The position numbers and the translations under genes are program-made. Shown here piece by piece: positions 36,191 to 49,986 of a DNA stretch of 64,000 nt. Source of the stretch: Ptiloglossa arizonensis (lineage: Eukaryota > Arthropoda > Insecta > Hymenoptera > Colletidae); NCBI RefSeq assembly GCF_051014685.1, contig NW_027478459.1, positions 620,001 through 684,000 on the forward strand, given 5' to 3'. The notes beneath the pieces are model-generated. The model did not search any database and had not been told where the DNA came from. It worked only from the letters and a program-made list of their open reading frames with translations. How positions within the stretch are numbered: position 1 is the stretch's first letter; each line of letters starts with the position of its first letter.

Positions 36191-39100
36191 CTTGGGAAAC
36201 CATCAAAATTTTCGCTGGTCTGATACTCGAAACCAACAACTGGAATGGCCTAGGGGAAAAGTACACACACCGTTGTAGTCGGGCGAGTTTCTGCTTTCAG
36301 ATGTAATAGGAAATTCTCGAGTTCGTCAATCCGTTCGCGAGATATGGAAGTGTGAAAATAAGGAATGGTTGAGAAACCATCAAAATTTTCGCAAGTCTGA
36401 CACTCGAAACCAATAACGACAAATGCCTAGGGGAAAAATACACATACCATTGTAATCGGGCGAGTTTCTGCTGTCAGATGCAATAGGAAATTCTCGAGTT
36501 CGTCAATCCGTTCGCGAGATATGAAAGTTTGAAGTTAAGGAATGCATGAGAAGCCATCAAAATTTTCGCAAGTCTGACACTCGAAAACAATAACTACAAA
36601 TGCCTAGGGGAAAAATACACATACCATTGTAATCGGGCGAGTTTCTGCTGTCAGATGCAATAGGAAATTCTCGAGCTCGTCAATCCGTTCGCGAGATATG
36701 AAAGTTTGAAGTTAAGGAATGCATGAGAAACCATCAAAATTTTCGCTGGTCTGATACTCGAAACCAACAACTACTATGGCCTAGGGCAAAAATACACATA
36801 CCGTTGTAATCGGGCGAGTTTCTGCATTCAGATGCAATAGGAAATTCTCGAGTTCGTCAATCCGTTAGCGAGATATGGAAGTTTGAAGTTAAGGAATCCT
36901 TGAGAAACCATCAAAATTTTCGCTGGTCTGATACTCGAAACCAACAACTGGAATGGCCTAGGGGAAAAGTACACACACCGTTGTAATCGGGCGAGTTTCT
37001 GCATTCAGATGCAATAGGAAATTCTCAAGTTCGTCAATCCGTTCGCGAGATATGGAAGTTTGAAGTTAAGGAATGCTTGGGAAACCATCAAAATTTTCGC
37101 TGGTCTGATACTCGAAACCAACGACTGGAATGGCCTAGGGGAAAAGTACACACACCGTTGTAATCGGGCGAGTTTCTGCTTTCAGATGTAATAGGAAATT
37201 CTCGAGTTCGTCAATCCGTCCGCGAGATATGGAAGTGTGAAAATAAGGAATGGTTGAGAAACCATCAAAATTTTCGCAAGTCTGATACTCGAAACCAATA
37301 ACTTCAAAGGCCTAGGGGAAAAATACACATACCGTTGTAATCGGGCGACTTTCTACTTTCACATGCAACCGGAATTTCTCGAGTTCGTCCATCCGTTCGC
37401 GGGATATGGAAGTTTGAAGTTAAGGAATGCATGAGAAACCATCAAAATTTTCGCAAGTCTGATACTCGAAACCAATAACTACAAAAGCCTAGGGGAAAGA
37501 TACTCATACCGTTGAAATCGGGCGACTTTCTACTTTCACATGCAACAGGAATTTCTCGAGTTCGTCAATCCGTTCGCGAGATATGGGATTTTGAAGTTAA
37601 TAAATGGTTGAGAAACCATCAAAATTTTCGCAAGTCTGATACTAGAAACCAATAACTACAAATGCCTAGGGGAAAAATACACATACCGTTGTTATCGGGC
37701 GACTTTCTACTTTCACATGCAACCGGAATTTCTCGAGTTCGTCCATCCGTTCGCGGGATATGGAAGTTTGAAGTTAAGGAATGCATGAGAAACCATCAAA
37801 ATTTTCGCTGGTCTGATACTCGAAACCAACAACTGGAATGGCCTAGGGGAAAAGTACACACACCGTTGTAATCGGGCGAGTTTCTGCTTTCAGATGTAAT
37901 AGGAAATTCTCGAGTTCGTCAATCCGTCCGCCAGATATGGAAGTGTGAAAATAAGGAATGGTTGAGAAACCATCAAAATTTTCGCTGGTCTGATACTCGA
38001 AACCAATAACTACAAAAGCCTAGGGGAAAGATACACATACCGTTGGAATCGGTCGACTTTCTACTTTCACATGCAACAGGAATTTTTCGAGTTCGTCAAT
38101 CCGTTCGCGAGATATGGGATTTTGAAGTTAATAAATGGTTGAGAAACCATCAAAATTTTCGCAAGTCAGATACTCGAAACCAATAACTACAAATGCCTAG
38201 GGGAAAAATACACATACCATTGTAATCGGGCGAGTTTCTGCTGTCAGATGCAATAGGAAATTCTCGAGTTCGTCAATCCGTTCGCGAGATATGAAAGTTT
38301 GAAGTTAAGGAATGCATGAGAAACCATCAAAATTTTCGCTGGTCTGATACTCGAAACCAACAACTACTATGGCCTAGGGCAAAAATACACATACCGTTGT
38401 AATCGGGCGAGTTTCTGCATTCAGATGCAATAGGAAATTCTCGAGTTCGTCAATCCGTTAGCGAGATATGGAAGTTTGAAGTTAAGGAATCCTTGAGAAA
38501 CCATCAAAATTTTCGCTGGTCTGATACTCGAAACCAACAACTGGAATGGCCTAGGGGAAAAGTACACACACCGTTGTAATCGGGCGAGTTTCTGCATTCA
38601 GATGCAATAGGAAATTCTCAAGTTCGTCAATCCGTTCTCGAGATATGGAAGTTTGAAGTTAAGGAATGCTTGGGAAACCATCAAAATTTTCGCTGGTCTG
38701 ATACTCGAAACCAACAACTGGAATGGCCTAGGGGAAAAGTACACACACCGTTGTAATCGGGCGAGTTTCTGCTTTCAGATGTAATAGGAAATTCTCGAGT
38801 TCGTCAATCCGTCCGCGAGATATGGAAGTGTGAAAATAAGGAATGGTTGAGAAACCATCAAAATTTTCGCAAGTCTGATACTCGAAACCAATAACTTCAA
38901 AGGCCTAGGGGAAAAATACACATACCGTTGTAATCGGGCGACTTTCTACTTTCACATGCAACCGGAATTTCTCGAGTTCGTCCATCCGTTCGCGGGATAT
39001 GGAAGTTTGAAGTTAAGGAATGCATGAGAAACCATCAAAATTTTCGCAAGTCTGATACTCGAAACCAATAACTACAAAAGCCTAGGGGAAAGATACTCAT

Positions 39101-42100
39101 ACCGTTGAAATCGGGCGACTTTCTACTTTCACATGCAACAGGAATTTCTCGAGTTCGTCAATCCGTTCGCGAGATATGGGATTTTGAAGTTAATAAATGG
39201 TTGAGAAACCATCAAAATTTTCGCAAGTCTGATACTAGAAACCAATAACTACAAATGCCTAGGGGAAAAATACACATACCATTGTAATCGGGCGAGTTTC
39301 TGCTGTCAGATGCAATAGGAAATTCTCGAGTTCGTCAATCCGTTCGCGAGATATGAAAGTTTGAAGTTAAGGAATGCATGAGAAACCATCAAAATTTTCG
39401 CTGGTCTGATACTCGAAACCAACAACTACTATGGCCTAGGGCAAAAATACACATACCGTTGTAATCGGGCGAGTTTCTGCATTCAGATGCAATAGGAAAT
39501 TCTCGAGTTCGTCAATCCGTTAGCGAGATATGGAAGTTTGAAGTTAAGGAATCCTTGAGAAACCATCAAAATTTTCGCTGGTCTGATACTCGAAACCAAC
39601 AACTGGAATGGCCTAGGGGAAAAGTACACACACCGTTGTAATCGGGCGAGTTTCTGCTTTCAGATGTAACAGGAAATTCTCGAGTTCGTCAATCCGTCCG
39701 CGAGATATGGAAGTGTGAAAATAAGGAATGGTTGAGAAACCATCAAAATTTTCGCAAGTCTGATACTCGAAACCAATAACTTCAAAGGCCTAGGGGAAAA
39801 ATACACATACCGTTGTAATCGGGCGACTTTCTACTTTCACATGCAACCGGAATTTCTCGAGTTCGTCCATCCGTTCGCGGGATATGGAAGTTTGAAGTTA
39901 AGGAATGCATGAGAAACCATCAAAATTTTCGCTGGTCTGATACTCGAAACCAACAACTGGAATGGCCTAGGGGAAAAGTACACACACCGTTGTAATCGGG
40001 CGAGTTTCTGCTTTCAGATGTAATAGGAAATTCTCGAGTTCGTCAATCCGTCCGCGAGATATGGAAGTGTGAAAATAAGGAATGGTTGAGAAACCATCAA
40101 AATTTTCGCAAGTCTGATACTCGAAACCAATAACTACAAAAGCCTAGGGGAAAGATACACATACCGTTGGAATCGGTCGACTTTCTACTTTCACATGCAA
40201 CAGGAATTTTTCGAGTTCGTCAATCCGTTCGCGAGATATGGGATTTTGAACTTAATAAATGGTTGAGAAACCATCAAAATTTTCGCAAGTCAGATACTCG
40301 AAACCAATAACTACAAATGCCTAGGGGAAAAATGCACATACCATTGTAATCGGGCGGGTTTCTGCTGTCAGATGCCATTGGAAATTCTCGAGTTCGTCAA
40401 TCCGTTCGCGAGATATGAAAGTTTGAAGTTAAGGAATGCATGAGAAACCATCAAAATTTTCGCTGGTCTGATACTCGAAACCAACAACTACTATGGTCTA
40501 GGGCAAAAATACACATACCGTTGTAATCGGGCGAGTTTCTGCATTCAGATGCAATAGGAAATTCTCGAGTTCGTCAATCCGTTCGCGAGATATGGAAGTT
40601 TGAAGTTAAGGAATGCTTGAGAAACCATCAAAATTTTCGCTGGTCTGATACTCGAAACGAACAACTGGAATGGCCTAGGGGAAAAGTACACACACCGTTG
40701 TAATCGGGCGAGTTTCTGCATTCAGATGCAATAGGAAATTCTCAAGTTCGTCAATCCGTTCGCGAGATATGGAAGTTTGAAGTTAAGGAATGCTTGGGAA
40801 ACCATCAAAATTTTCGCTGGTCTGATACTCGAAACCAACAACTGGAATGGCCTAGGGGAAAGGTACACACACCGTTGTAGTCGGGCGAGTTTCTGCTTTC
40901 AGATGTAATAGGAAATTCTCGAGTTCGTCAATCCGTTCGCGAGATATGGAAGTGTGAAAATAAGGAATGGTTGAGAAACCATCAAAATTTTCGCAAGTCT
41001 GACACTCGAAACCAATAACTACAAATGCCTAGGGGAAAAATACACATACCATTGTAATCGGGCGAGTTTCTGCTGTCAGATGCAATAGGAAATTCTCGAG
41101 TTCGTCAATCCGTTCGCGAGATATGAAAGTTTGAAGTTAAGGAATGCATGAGAAGCCATCAAAATTTTCGCAAGTCTGACACTCGAAACCAATAACTACA
41201 AATGCCTAGGGGAAAAATACACATACCATTGTAATCGGGCGAGTTTCTGCTGTCAGATGCAATAGGAAATTCTCGAGCTCGTCAATCCGTTCGCGAGATA
41301 TGAAAGTTTGAAGTTAAGGAATGCATGAGAAACCATCAAAATTTTCGCTGGTCTGATACTCGAAACCAACAACTACTATGGCCTAGGGCAAAAATACACA
41401 TACCGTTGTAATCGGGCGAGTTTCTGCATTCAGATGCAATAGGAAATTCTCGAGTTCGTCAATCCGTTAGCGAGATATGGAAGTTTGAAGTTAAGGAATC
41501 CTTGAGAAACCATCAAAATTTTCGCTGGTCTGATACTCGAAACCAACGACTGGAATGGCCTAGGGGAAAAGTACACACACCGTTGTAATCGGGCGAGTTT
41601 CTGCTTTCAGATGTAATAGGAAATTCTCGAGTTCGTCAATCCGTCCGCGAGATATGGAAGTGTGAAAATAAGGAATGGTTGAGAAACCATCAAAATTTTC
41701 GCAAGTCTGATACTCGAAACCAATAACTTCAAAGGCCTAGGGGAAAAATACACATACCGTTGTAATCGGGCGACTTTCTACTTTCTCATGCAACCGGAAT
41801 TTCTCGAGTTCGTCCATCCGTTCGCGGGATATGGAAGTTTGAAGTTAAGGAATGCATGAGAAACCATCAAAATTTTCGCAAGTCTGATACTCGAAACCAA
41901 TAACTACAAAAGCCTAGGGGAAAGATACTCATACCGTTGAAATCGGGCGACTTTCTACTTTCACATGCAACAGGAATTTCTCGAGTTCGTCAATCCGTTC
42001 GCGAGATATGGGATTTTGAAGTTAATAAATGGTTGAGAAACCATCAAAATTTTCGCAAGTCTGATACTAGAAACCAATAACTACAAATGCCTAGGGGAAA

Positions 42101-45100
42101 AATACACATACCATTGTAATCGGGCGAGTTTCTGCTGTCAGATGCAATAGGAAATTCTCGAGTTCGTCAATCCGTTCGCGAGATATGAAAGTTTGAAGTT
42201 AAGGAATGCATGAGAAACCATCAAAATTTTCGCTGGTCTGATACTCGAAACCAACAACTACTATGGCCTAGGGCAAAAATACACATACCGTTGTAATCGG
42301 GCGAGTTTCTGCATTCAGATGCAATAGGAAATTCTCGAGTTCGTCAATCCGTTAGCGAGATATGGAAGTTTGAAGTTAAGGAATCCTTGAGAAACCATCA
42401 AAATTTTCGCTGGTCTGATACTCGAAACCAACAACTGGAATGGCCTAGGGGAAAAGTACTCACACCGTTGTAATCGGGCGAGTTTCTGCTTTCAGATGTA
42501 ACAGGAAATTCTCGAGTTCGTCAATCCGTCCGCGAGATATGGAAGTGTGAAAATAAGGAATGGTTGAGGAACCATCAAAATTTTCGCAAGTCTGATACTC
42601 GAAACCAATAACTTCAAAGGCCTAGGGGAAAAATACACATACCGTTGTAATCGGGCGACTTTCTACTTTCACATGCAACCGGAATTTCTCGAGTTCGTCC
42701 ATCCGTTCGCGGGATATGGAAGTTTGAAGTTAAGGAATGCATGAGAAACCATCAAAATTTTCGCTGGTCTGATACTCGAAACCAACAACTGGAATGGCCT
42801 AGGGGAAAAGTACACACACCGTTGTAATCGGGCGAGTTTCTGCTTTCAGATGTAATAGGAAATTCTCGAGTTCGTCAATCCGTCCTCGAGATATGGAAGT
42901 GTGAAAATAAGGAATGGTTGAGAAACCATCAAAATTTTCGCAAGTCTGATACTCGAAACCAATAACTACAAAAGCCTAGGGGAAAGATACACATACCGTT
43001 GGAATCGGTCGACTTTCTACTTTCACATGCAACAGGAATTTTTCGAGTTCGTCAATCCGTTCGCGAGATATGGGATTTTGAACTTAATAAATGGTTGAGA
43101 AACCATCAAAATTTTCGCAAGTCAGATACTCGAAACCAATAACTACAAATGCCTAGGGGAAAAATACACATACCATTGTAATCGGGCGAGTTTCTGCTGT
43201 CAGATGCAATAGGAAATTCTCGAGTTCGTCAATCCGTTCGCGAGATATGGAAGTGTGAAAATAAGGAATGGTTGAGAAACCATCAAAATTTTCGCAAGTC
43301 TGATACTCGAAACCAATAACTTCAAAGGCCTAGGGGAAAAATACACATACCGTTGTAATCGGGCGACTTTCTACTTTCACATGCAACCGGAATTTCTCGA
43401 GTTCGTCCATCCGTTCGCGGGATATGGAAGTTTGATGTTAAGGAATGCATGAGAAACCATCAAAATTTTCGCAAGTCTGATACTCGAAACCAATAACTAC
43501 AAAAGCCTAGGGGAAAGCCACACATACCGTTGAAATCGGGCGACTTTCTACTTTCACATGCAACAGGAATTTCTCGAGTTCCTCAATCCGTTCGCGAGAT
43601 ATGGGATTTTGAAGTTAATAAATGGTTGAGAAACCATCAAAATTTTCGTAAGTCTGATACTCGAAACCAATAACTACAAATGCCTAGGGGAAAAATACAC
43701 ATACCATTGTAATCGGGCGAGTTTCTGCTGTCAGATGCAATAGGAAATTCTCGAGTTCGTCAATCCGTTCGCGAGATATGAAAGTTTGAAATTAAGGAAT
43801 GCATGAGAAACCATCAAAATTTTCGCTGGTCTGATACTCGAAACCAACAACTACTATGGCCTAGGGCAAAAATACACATACCGTTGTAATCGGGCGAGTT
43901 TCTGCATTCAGATGCAATAGGAAATTCTCGAGTTCGTCAATCCGTTAGCGAGATATGGAAGTTTGAAGTTAAGGAATCCTTGAGAAACCATCAAAATTTT
44001 CGCTGGTCTGATACTCGAAACCAACAACTGGAATGGCCTAGGGGAAAAGTACACACACCGTTGTAATCGGGCGAGTTTCTGCATTCAGATGCAATAGGAA
44101 ATTCTCAAGTTCGTCAATCCGTTCTCGAGATATGGAAGTTTGAAGTTAAGGAATGCTTGGGAAACCATCAAAATTTTCGCTGGTCTGATACTCGAAACCA
44201 ACAACTGGAATGGCCTAGGGGAAAAGTACACACGCCGTTGTAATCGGGCGAGTTTCTGCTTTCAGATGTAACAGGAAATTCTCGAGTTCGTCAATCCGTC
44301 CGCGAGATATGGAAGTGTGAAAATAAGGAATGGTTGAGAAACCATCAAAATTTTCGCAAGTCTGATACTCGAAACCAATAACTTCAAATGCCTAGGGGAA
44401 AAATACACATACCGTTGTAATCGGGCGACTTTCTACTTTCACATGCAACCGGAATTTCTCGAGTTCGTCCATCCGTTCGCGGGATATGGAAGTTTGAAGT
44501 TAAGGAATGCATGAGAAACCATCAAAATTTTCGCTGGTCTGATACTCGAAACCAACAACTGGAATGGCCTAGGGGAAAAGTACACACACCGTTGTAATCG
44601 GGCGAGTTTCTGCTTTCAGATGTAATAGGAAATTCTCGAGTTCGTCAATCCGTCCGCGAGATATGGAAGTGTGAAAATAAGGAATGGTTGAGAAACCATC
44701 AAAATTTTCGCAAGTCTGATACTCGAAACCAATAACTACAAAAGCCTAGGGGAAAGATACACATACCGTTGGAATCGGTCGACTTTCTACTTTCACATGC
44801 AACAGGAATTTTTCGAGTTCGTCAATCCGTTCGCGAGATATGGGATTTTGAAGTTAATAAATGGTTGAGAAACCATCAAAATTTTCGCAAGTCAGATACT
44901 CGAAACCAATAACTACAAATGCCTAGGGGAAAAATACACATACCATTGTAATCGGGCGAGTTTCTGCTGTCAGATGCAATAGGAAATTCTCGAGTTCGTC
45001 AATCCGTTCGCGAGATATGAAAGTTTGAAGTTAAGGAATGCATGAGAAACCATCAAAATTTTCGCTGGTCTGATACTCGAAAACAACAACTACTATGGCC

Positions 45101-45500
45101 TAGGGCAAAAATACACATACCGTTGTAATCGGCCGAGTTTCTTCACTCAGATGCAATAGGAAATTCTCGAGTTCGTCAATCCGTTCGCGAGATATGGAAG
45201 TTTGAAGTTAAGGAATGCTTGAGAAACCATCAAAATTTTCGCTGGTCTGATACTCGAAACCAACAACTGGAATGGCCTAGGGGAAAAGTACACACACCGT
45301 TGTAATCGGGCGAGTTTCTGCATTCAGTTGCAATAGGAAATTCTCAAGTTCGTCAATCCGTTCGCGAGATATGGAAGTTTGAAGTTAAGGAATGCTTGGG
45401 AAACCATCAAAATTTTCGCTGGTCTGATACTCGAAACCAACGACTGGAATGGCCTAGGGGAAAAGTACACACACCGTTGTAATCGGGCGAGTTTCTGCTT
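36190..45500 (+). repeat. Nested higher-order repeat system with 9-, 16- and 26-monomer offsets
   Basis: The variant TCCGTTAGCGAG occurs at 36861, 38454, 39516, 41463, 42348 and 43941, with steps of 9, 6, 11, 5 and 9 monomers. TACTCATACC is at 37501, 39094 and 41926 (9 and 16 monomers). CGTTGGAATCGGTCGAC is at 38041, 40165, 42997 and 44767 (12, 16 and 10 monomers). CGTTGTAGTCGGG at 36271 and 40873 gives 26 monomers (4602 bp). The clearest copy pair is about 38.69-40.40 kb with 41.52-43.23 kb (2832 bp apart). No indels change the phase in this block. No gene is present. Confidence 0.82.
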
Positions 45501-48500
45501 TCAGATGTAATAGGAAATTCTCGAGTTCGTCAGTCCGTTCGCGAGATATGGAAGTGTGAAAATGAGGAATGGTTGAGAAACCATCAAAATTTTCGCAAGT
45601 CTGATACTCGAAACCAATAACTTCAAAGGCCTAGGGGAAAAATACACATACCGTTGTAATCGGGCGACTTTCTACTTTCACATGCAACCGGAATTTCTCG
45701 AGTTCGTCCATCCGTTCGCGGGATATGGAAGTTTGAAGTTAAGGAATCCGTGAGAAACCATCAAAATTTTCGCAAGTCTGATACTCGAAACCAATAACTA
45801 CAAAGGCCTAGGGGAAAGATACACATACCGTTGAAATCGGGCGACTTTCTACTTTCACATGCAACAGGAATTTCTCGAGTTCGTCAATCCGTTCGCGAGA
45901 TATGGGATTTTGAAGTTAATAAATGGTTGAGAAACCATCAAAATTTTCGCAAGTCTGATACTCGAAACCAATAACTACAAATGCCTAGGGGAAAAATACA
46001 CATACCATTGTAATCGGGCGAGTTTCTGCTGTCAGATGCAATAGGAAATTCTCGAGTTCGTCAATCCGTTCGCGAGATATGGAAGTTTGAAGTTAAGGAA
46101 TGCATGAGAAACCATCAAAATTTTCGCTGGTCTGATACTCGAAACCAACAACTACTATGGCCTAGGGGAAAAATACACATACCGTTGTAATCGGGCGAGT
46201 TTCTGCATTCAGATGCAATAGGAAATTCTCGAGTTCGTCAATCCGTTCGTGAGATATGGAAGTGTGAAAATAAGGAATGGTTGAGAAACCATCAACATTT
46301 TCGCAAGTCTGATACTCGAAACCAATAACTTCAAAGGCCTAGGGGAAAAATACACATTCCGTTGTAATCGGGCGAGTTTCTACTTTCACATGCAACAGGA
46401 ATTTCTCGAGTTCGTCAATCCGTTCGCGAGATATGGGATTTTGAAGTTAATAAATGGTTGAGAAACCATCAAAATTTTCGCAAGTCTGATACTCGAAACC
46501 AATAACTACAAATGCCTAGGGGAAAAATACACACACCATTGTAATCGGGCGAGTTTCTGCTGTCAGATGCAATAGGAAATTCTCGAGTTCGTCAATCCGT
46601 TCGCGAGATATGGAAGTTTGAAGTTAAGGAATGCTAGAGAAACCATCAAAATTTTCGCTGGTCTGATACTCGAAACCAACAACTGGAATGGCCAAGGGGA
46701 AAAGTACACACACCGTTGTAATCGGGCGAGTTTCTGCTTTCAGATGCAACAGGAAATTCTCGAGTTCGTCAATCCGTTCGCGAGATATGAAAGTGTGAAA
46801 ATAAGGAATGGTTGAGAAACCATCAACATTTTCGCAAGTCTGATACTCGAAACCAATAACTTCAAAGGCCTAGGGGAAAAATACACATTCCGTTGTAATC
46901 GGGCGAGTTTCTACTTTCAGATGCAACAGGAATTTCTCGAGTTCGTCAATCCGTTCGCGAGATATGGGAGTTTGAAGTTAAGGAATGGTTGAGAAACCAT
47001 CAAAATTTTCTCAAGTCTGATACTCGAAACCAATAACTACAAATGCCTAGGGGAAAAATACACATACCATTGTAATCGGGCGGGTTTCTGCTGTCAGATG
47101 CAATATGAAATTCTCGAGTTCGTCAATCCGTTCGCGAGATATGGAAGTTTGAAGTTAAGGAATGCATTAGAAACCATCAAAATTTTCGCTGGTCTGATAC
47201 TCGAAACCAATAACTACAAATGCCTAGGGGAAAAATACACATACCATTGTAATCGGGCGTGTTTCTGCTGTCAGATGCAATAGGAAATTCTCGAGTTCGT
47301 CAATTCGTTCGTGAGATATGGAAGTTTGAAGTTAAGGAATGCTTGAGAAACCATCAAAATTTTCGCTGGTCTGATACTCGAAACCAACAACTGGAATGGC
47401 CTAGGGGAAAAGTACACACACCGTTGTAATCGGGCGAGTTTCTGCATTCAGATGCAATAGGAAATTCTCAAGTTCGTCAATCCGTTCGCGAGATATGGAA
47501 GTTTGAAGTTAAGGAATGCTTGGGAAACCATCAAAATTTTCGCTGGTCTGATACTCGAAACCAACGACTGGAATGGCCTAGGGGAAAAGTACACACACCG
47601 TTGTAATCGGGCGAGTTTCTGCTTTCAGATGTAATAGGAAATTCTCGAGTTCGTCAATCCGTTCGCGAGATATGGAAGTGTGAAAATAAGGAATGGTTGA
47701 GAAACCATCAAAATTTTCGCAAGTCTGATACTCGAAACCAATAACTTCAAAGGCCTAGGGGAAAAATACACATACCGTTGTAATCGGGCGACTTTCTACT
47801 TTCACATGCAACCGGAATTTCTCGAGTTCGTCCATCCGTTCGCGGGATATGGAAGTTTGAAGTTAAGGAATGCATGAGACACCATCAAAATTTTCGCTAG
47901 TCTAATACTCGAAACCAATAACTACAAAGGCCGAGGGGAAAGATACACACACCGTTGTAATCGGGCGACTTTCTATTTCCACATGCAACCGGAATTTCTC
48001 GAGTTCGTCCATCCGTTCGCGGGATATGGAAGTTTGAAGTTAAGGAATGCATGAGACACCATCAAAATTTTCGCAAGTCTGATACTCGAAACCAATAACT
48101 TCAAAGGCCTAGGGGAAAAATACACATACCGTTGTAATCGGGCGACTTTCTACTTTCACATGCAACCGGAATTTCTCGAGTTCGTCCTTCCGTTCGCGGG
48201 ATATGGAAGTTTGAAGTTAAGGAATGCATGAGACACCATCAAAATTTTCGCAAGTCTGATACTCGAAACCAATAACTACAAAGGCCTAGGGGAAAGATAC
48301 ACATACCGTTGAAATCGAGCGACTTTCTACTTTCACATGCAACAGGAATTTCTCGAGTTCGTCAATCCGTTCGCGAGATATGGGATTTTGAAGTTAATAA
48401 ATGGTTGAGAAACCATCAAAATTTTCCCAAGTCTGATACTCGAAACCAATAACTACAAATGCCTAGGGGAAAAATACACATACCATTGTAAGCGGGCGTG

Positions 48501-48570
48501 TTTCCTGTGTCAGATGTAACCGGAATTTCTCGAGTTCGTCCATCCGTTCGCGGGATATGGAAGTTTGAAG
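45500..48570 (+). repeat. Outer-type mosaic with GCATGAGACACC monomers
   Basis: Contains ACTTCAAA, ACTACAAA and ACTGGAAT types. GCATGAGACACCATC monomers become frequent from about 47.87 kb. A CCGAGGGG variant replaces CCTAGGGG near 47930, and a scrambled TTTCCTGTGTCAG occurs near 48500. The TAATAAATGG variant is also present. No dominant HOR period was found here by eye. Confidence 0.72.
46357..46373 (+). other. CENP-B-box-like 17-mer, outer-type ACTTCAAA monomer
   Basis: TTCCGTTGTAATCGGGC in an ACTTCAAAGG monomer. It is recopied near 46.89, 50.96, 51.49, 53.97, 56.63, 58.40, 58.93, 61.59 and 62.29 kb. Confidence 0.4.
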
Positions 48571-49986
48571 TTAAGGAATGCATGAGACACCATCAAAATT
48601 TTCGCAAGTCTGATACTCGAAACCAATAACTACAAATGTCTAGGGGAAAAATACACATACCATTGTAATCGGGCGAGTTTCTGCTGTCAGATGCAATAGG
48701 AAATTCTCGAGTTCGTCAATCCGTTCGCGAGATATGAAAGTTTGAAGTTAAGGAATGCTTGAGAAACCATCAAAATTTTCGCTGGTCTGATACTCGAAAC
48801 CAACAACTGGAATGGCCTAGGGGAAAAGTACACACACCGTTGTAATCGGGCGAGTTTCTGCATTCAGATGCAATAGGAAATTCTCAAGTTCGTCAATCCT
48901 TTCGCGAGATATGGAAGTTTGAAGTTAAGGAATGCTTGGGAAACCATCAAAATTTTCGCTGGTCTGATACTCGAAACCAACGACTGGAATGGCCTAGGGG
49001 AAAAGTACACACACCGTTGTAATCGGGCGAGTTTCTGCTTTCAGATGTAATAGGAAATTCTCGAGTTCGTCAATCCGTTCGCGAGATATGGAAGTGTGAA
49101 AATAAGGAATGGTTGAGAAACCATCAAAATTTTCGCAAGTCTGATACTCGAAACCAATAACTTCAAAGGCCTAGGGGAAAAATACACATACCGTTGTAAT
49201 CGGGCGACTTTCTACTTTCACATGCAACCGGAATTTCTCGAGTTCGTCCATCCGTTCGCGGGATATGGAAGTTTGAAGTTAAGGAATGCATGAGACACCA
49301 TCAAAATTTTCGCAAGTCTGATACTCGAAACCAATAACTACAAATGTCTAGGGGAAAAATACACATACCATTATAATCGGGCGAGTTTCTGCTGTCAGAT
49401 GCAATAGGAAATTCTCGAGTTCGTCAATCCGTTCGCGAGATATGAAAGTTTGAAGTCAAGGAATGCTTGAGAAACCATCAAAATTTTCGCTGGTCTGATA
49501 CTCGAAACCAACAACTGGAATGGCCTAGGGGAAAAGTACACACACCGTTGTAATCGGGCGAGTTTCTGCATTCAGATGCAATAGGAAATTCTCAAGTTCG
49601 TCAATCCTTTCGCGAGATATGGAAGTTTGAAGTTAAGGAATGCTTGGGAAACCATCAAAATTTTCGCTGGTCTGATACTCGAAACCAACGACTGGAATGG
49701 CCTAGGGGAAAAGTACACACACCGTTGTAATCGGGCGAGTTTCTGCTTTCAGATGTAATAGGAAATTCTCGAGTTCGTCAATCCGTTCGCGAGATATGGA
49801 AGTGTGAAAATAAGGAATGGTTGAGAAACCATCAAAATTTTCGCAAGTCTGATACTCGAAACCAATAACTTCAAAGGCCTAGGGGAAAAATACACATACC
49901 GTTGTAATCGGGCGACTTTCTACTTTCACATGCAACCGGAATTTCTCGAGTTCGTCCATCCGTTCGCGGGATATGGAAGTTTGAAG
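48570..49986 (+). repeat. 4-monomer higher-order repeat, 708 bp, two copies
   Basis: TACAAATGTCTAGGGG is at 48631 and 49339, 708 bp apart, and again at 50401 after an inserted pair of monomers (1062 bp). In the first two units it is followed by GAAAGTTTG, CTCAAGTTCG with TCCTTTCG, CGACTGGAATGG and ACTTCAAAGG in the same order. Confidence 0.82.

Noticed and set aside
38039..38055. Functional CENP-B box at TACCGTTGGAATCGGTC
   Set aside because: It has the TTGGAA centre of the mammalian box, but the essential CGGG is CGGT and the 5' part is ACCG, so fewer core bases match than in the ordinary monomer.
48490..48530. Apparent break in the monomer at TTTCCTGTGTCAGATGTAACC
   Set aside because: The length is unchanged and the flanks stay in phase. 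It is a cluster of substitutions or a small conversion joining a TGCTGTCAG type to a CAACCGG type, not an insertion.
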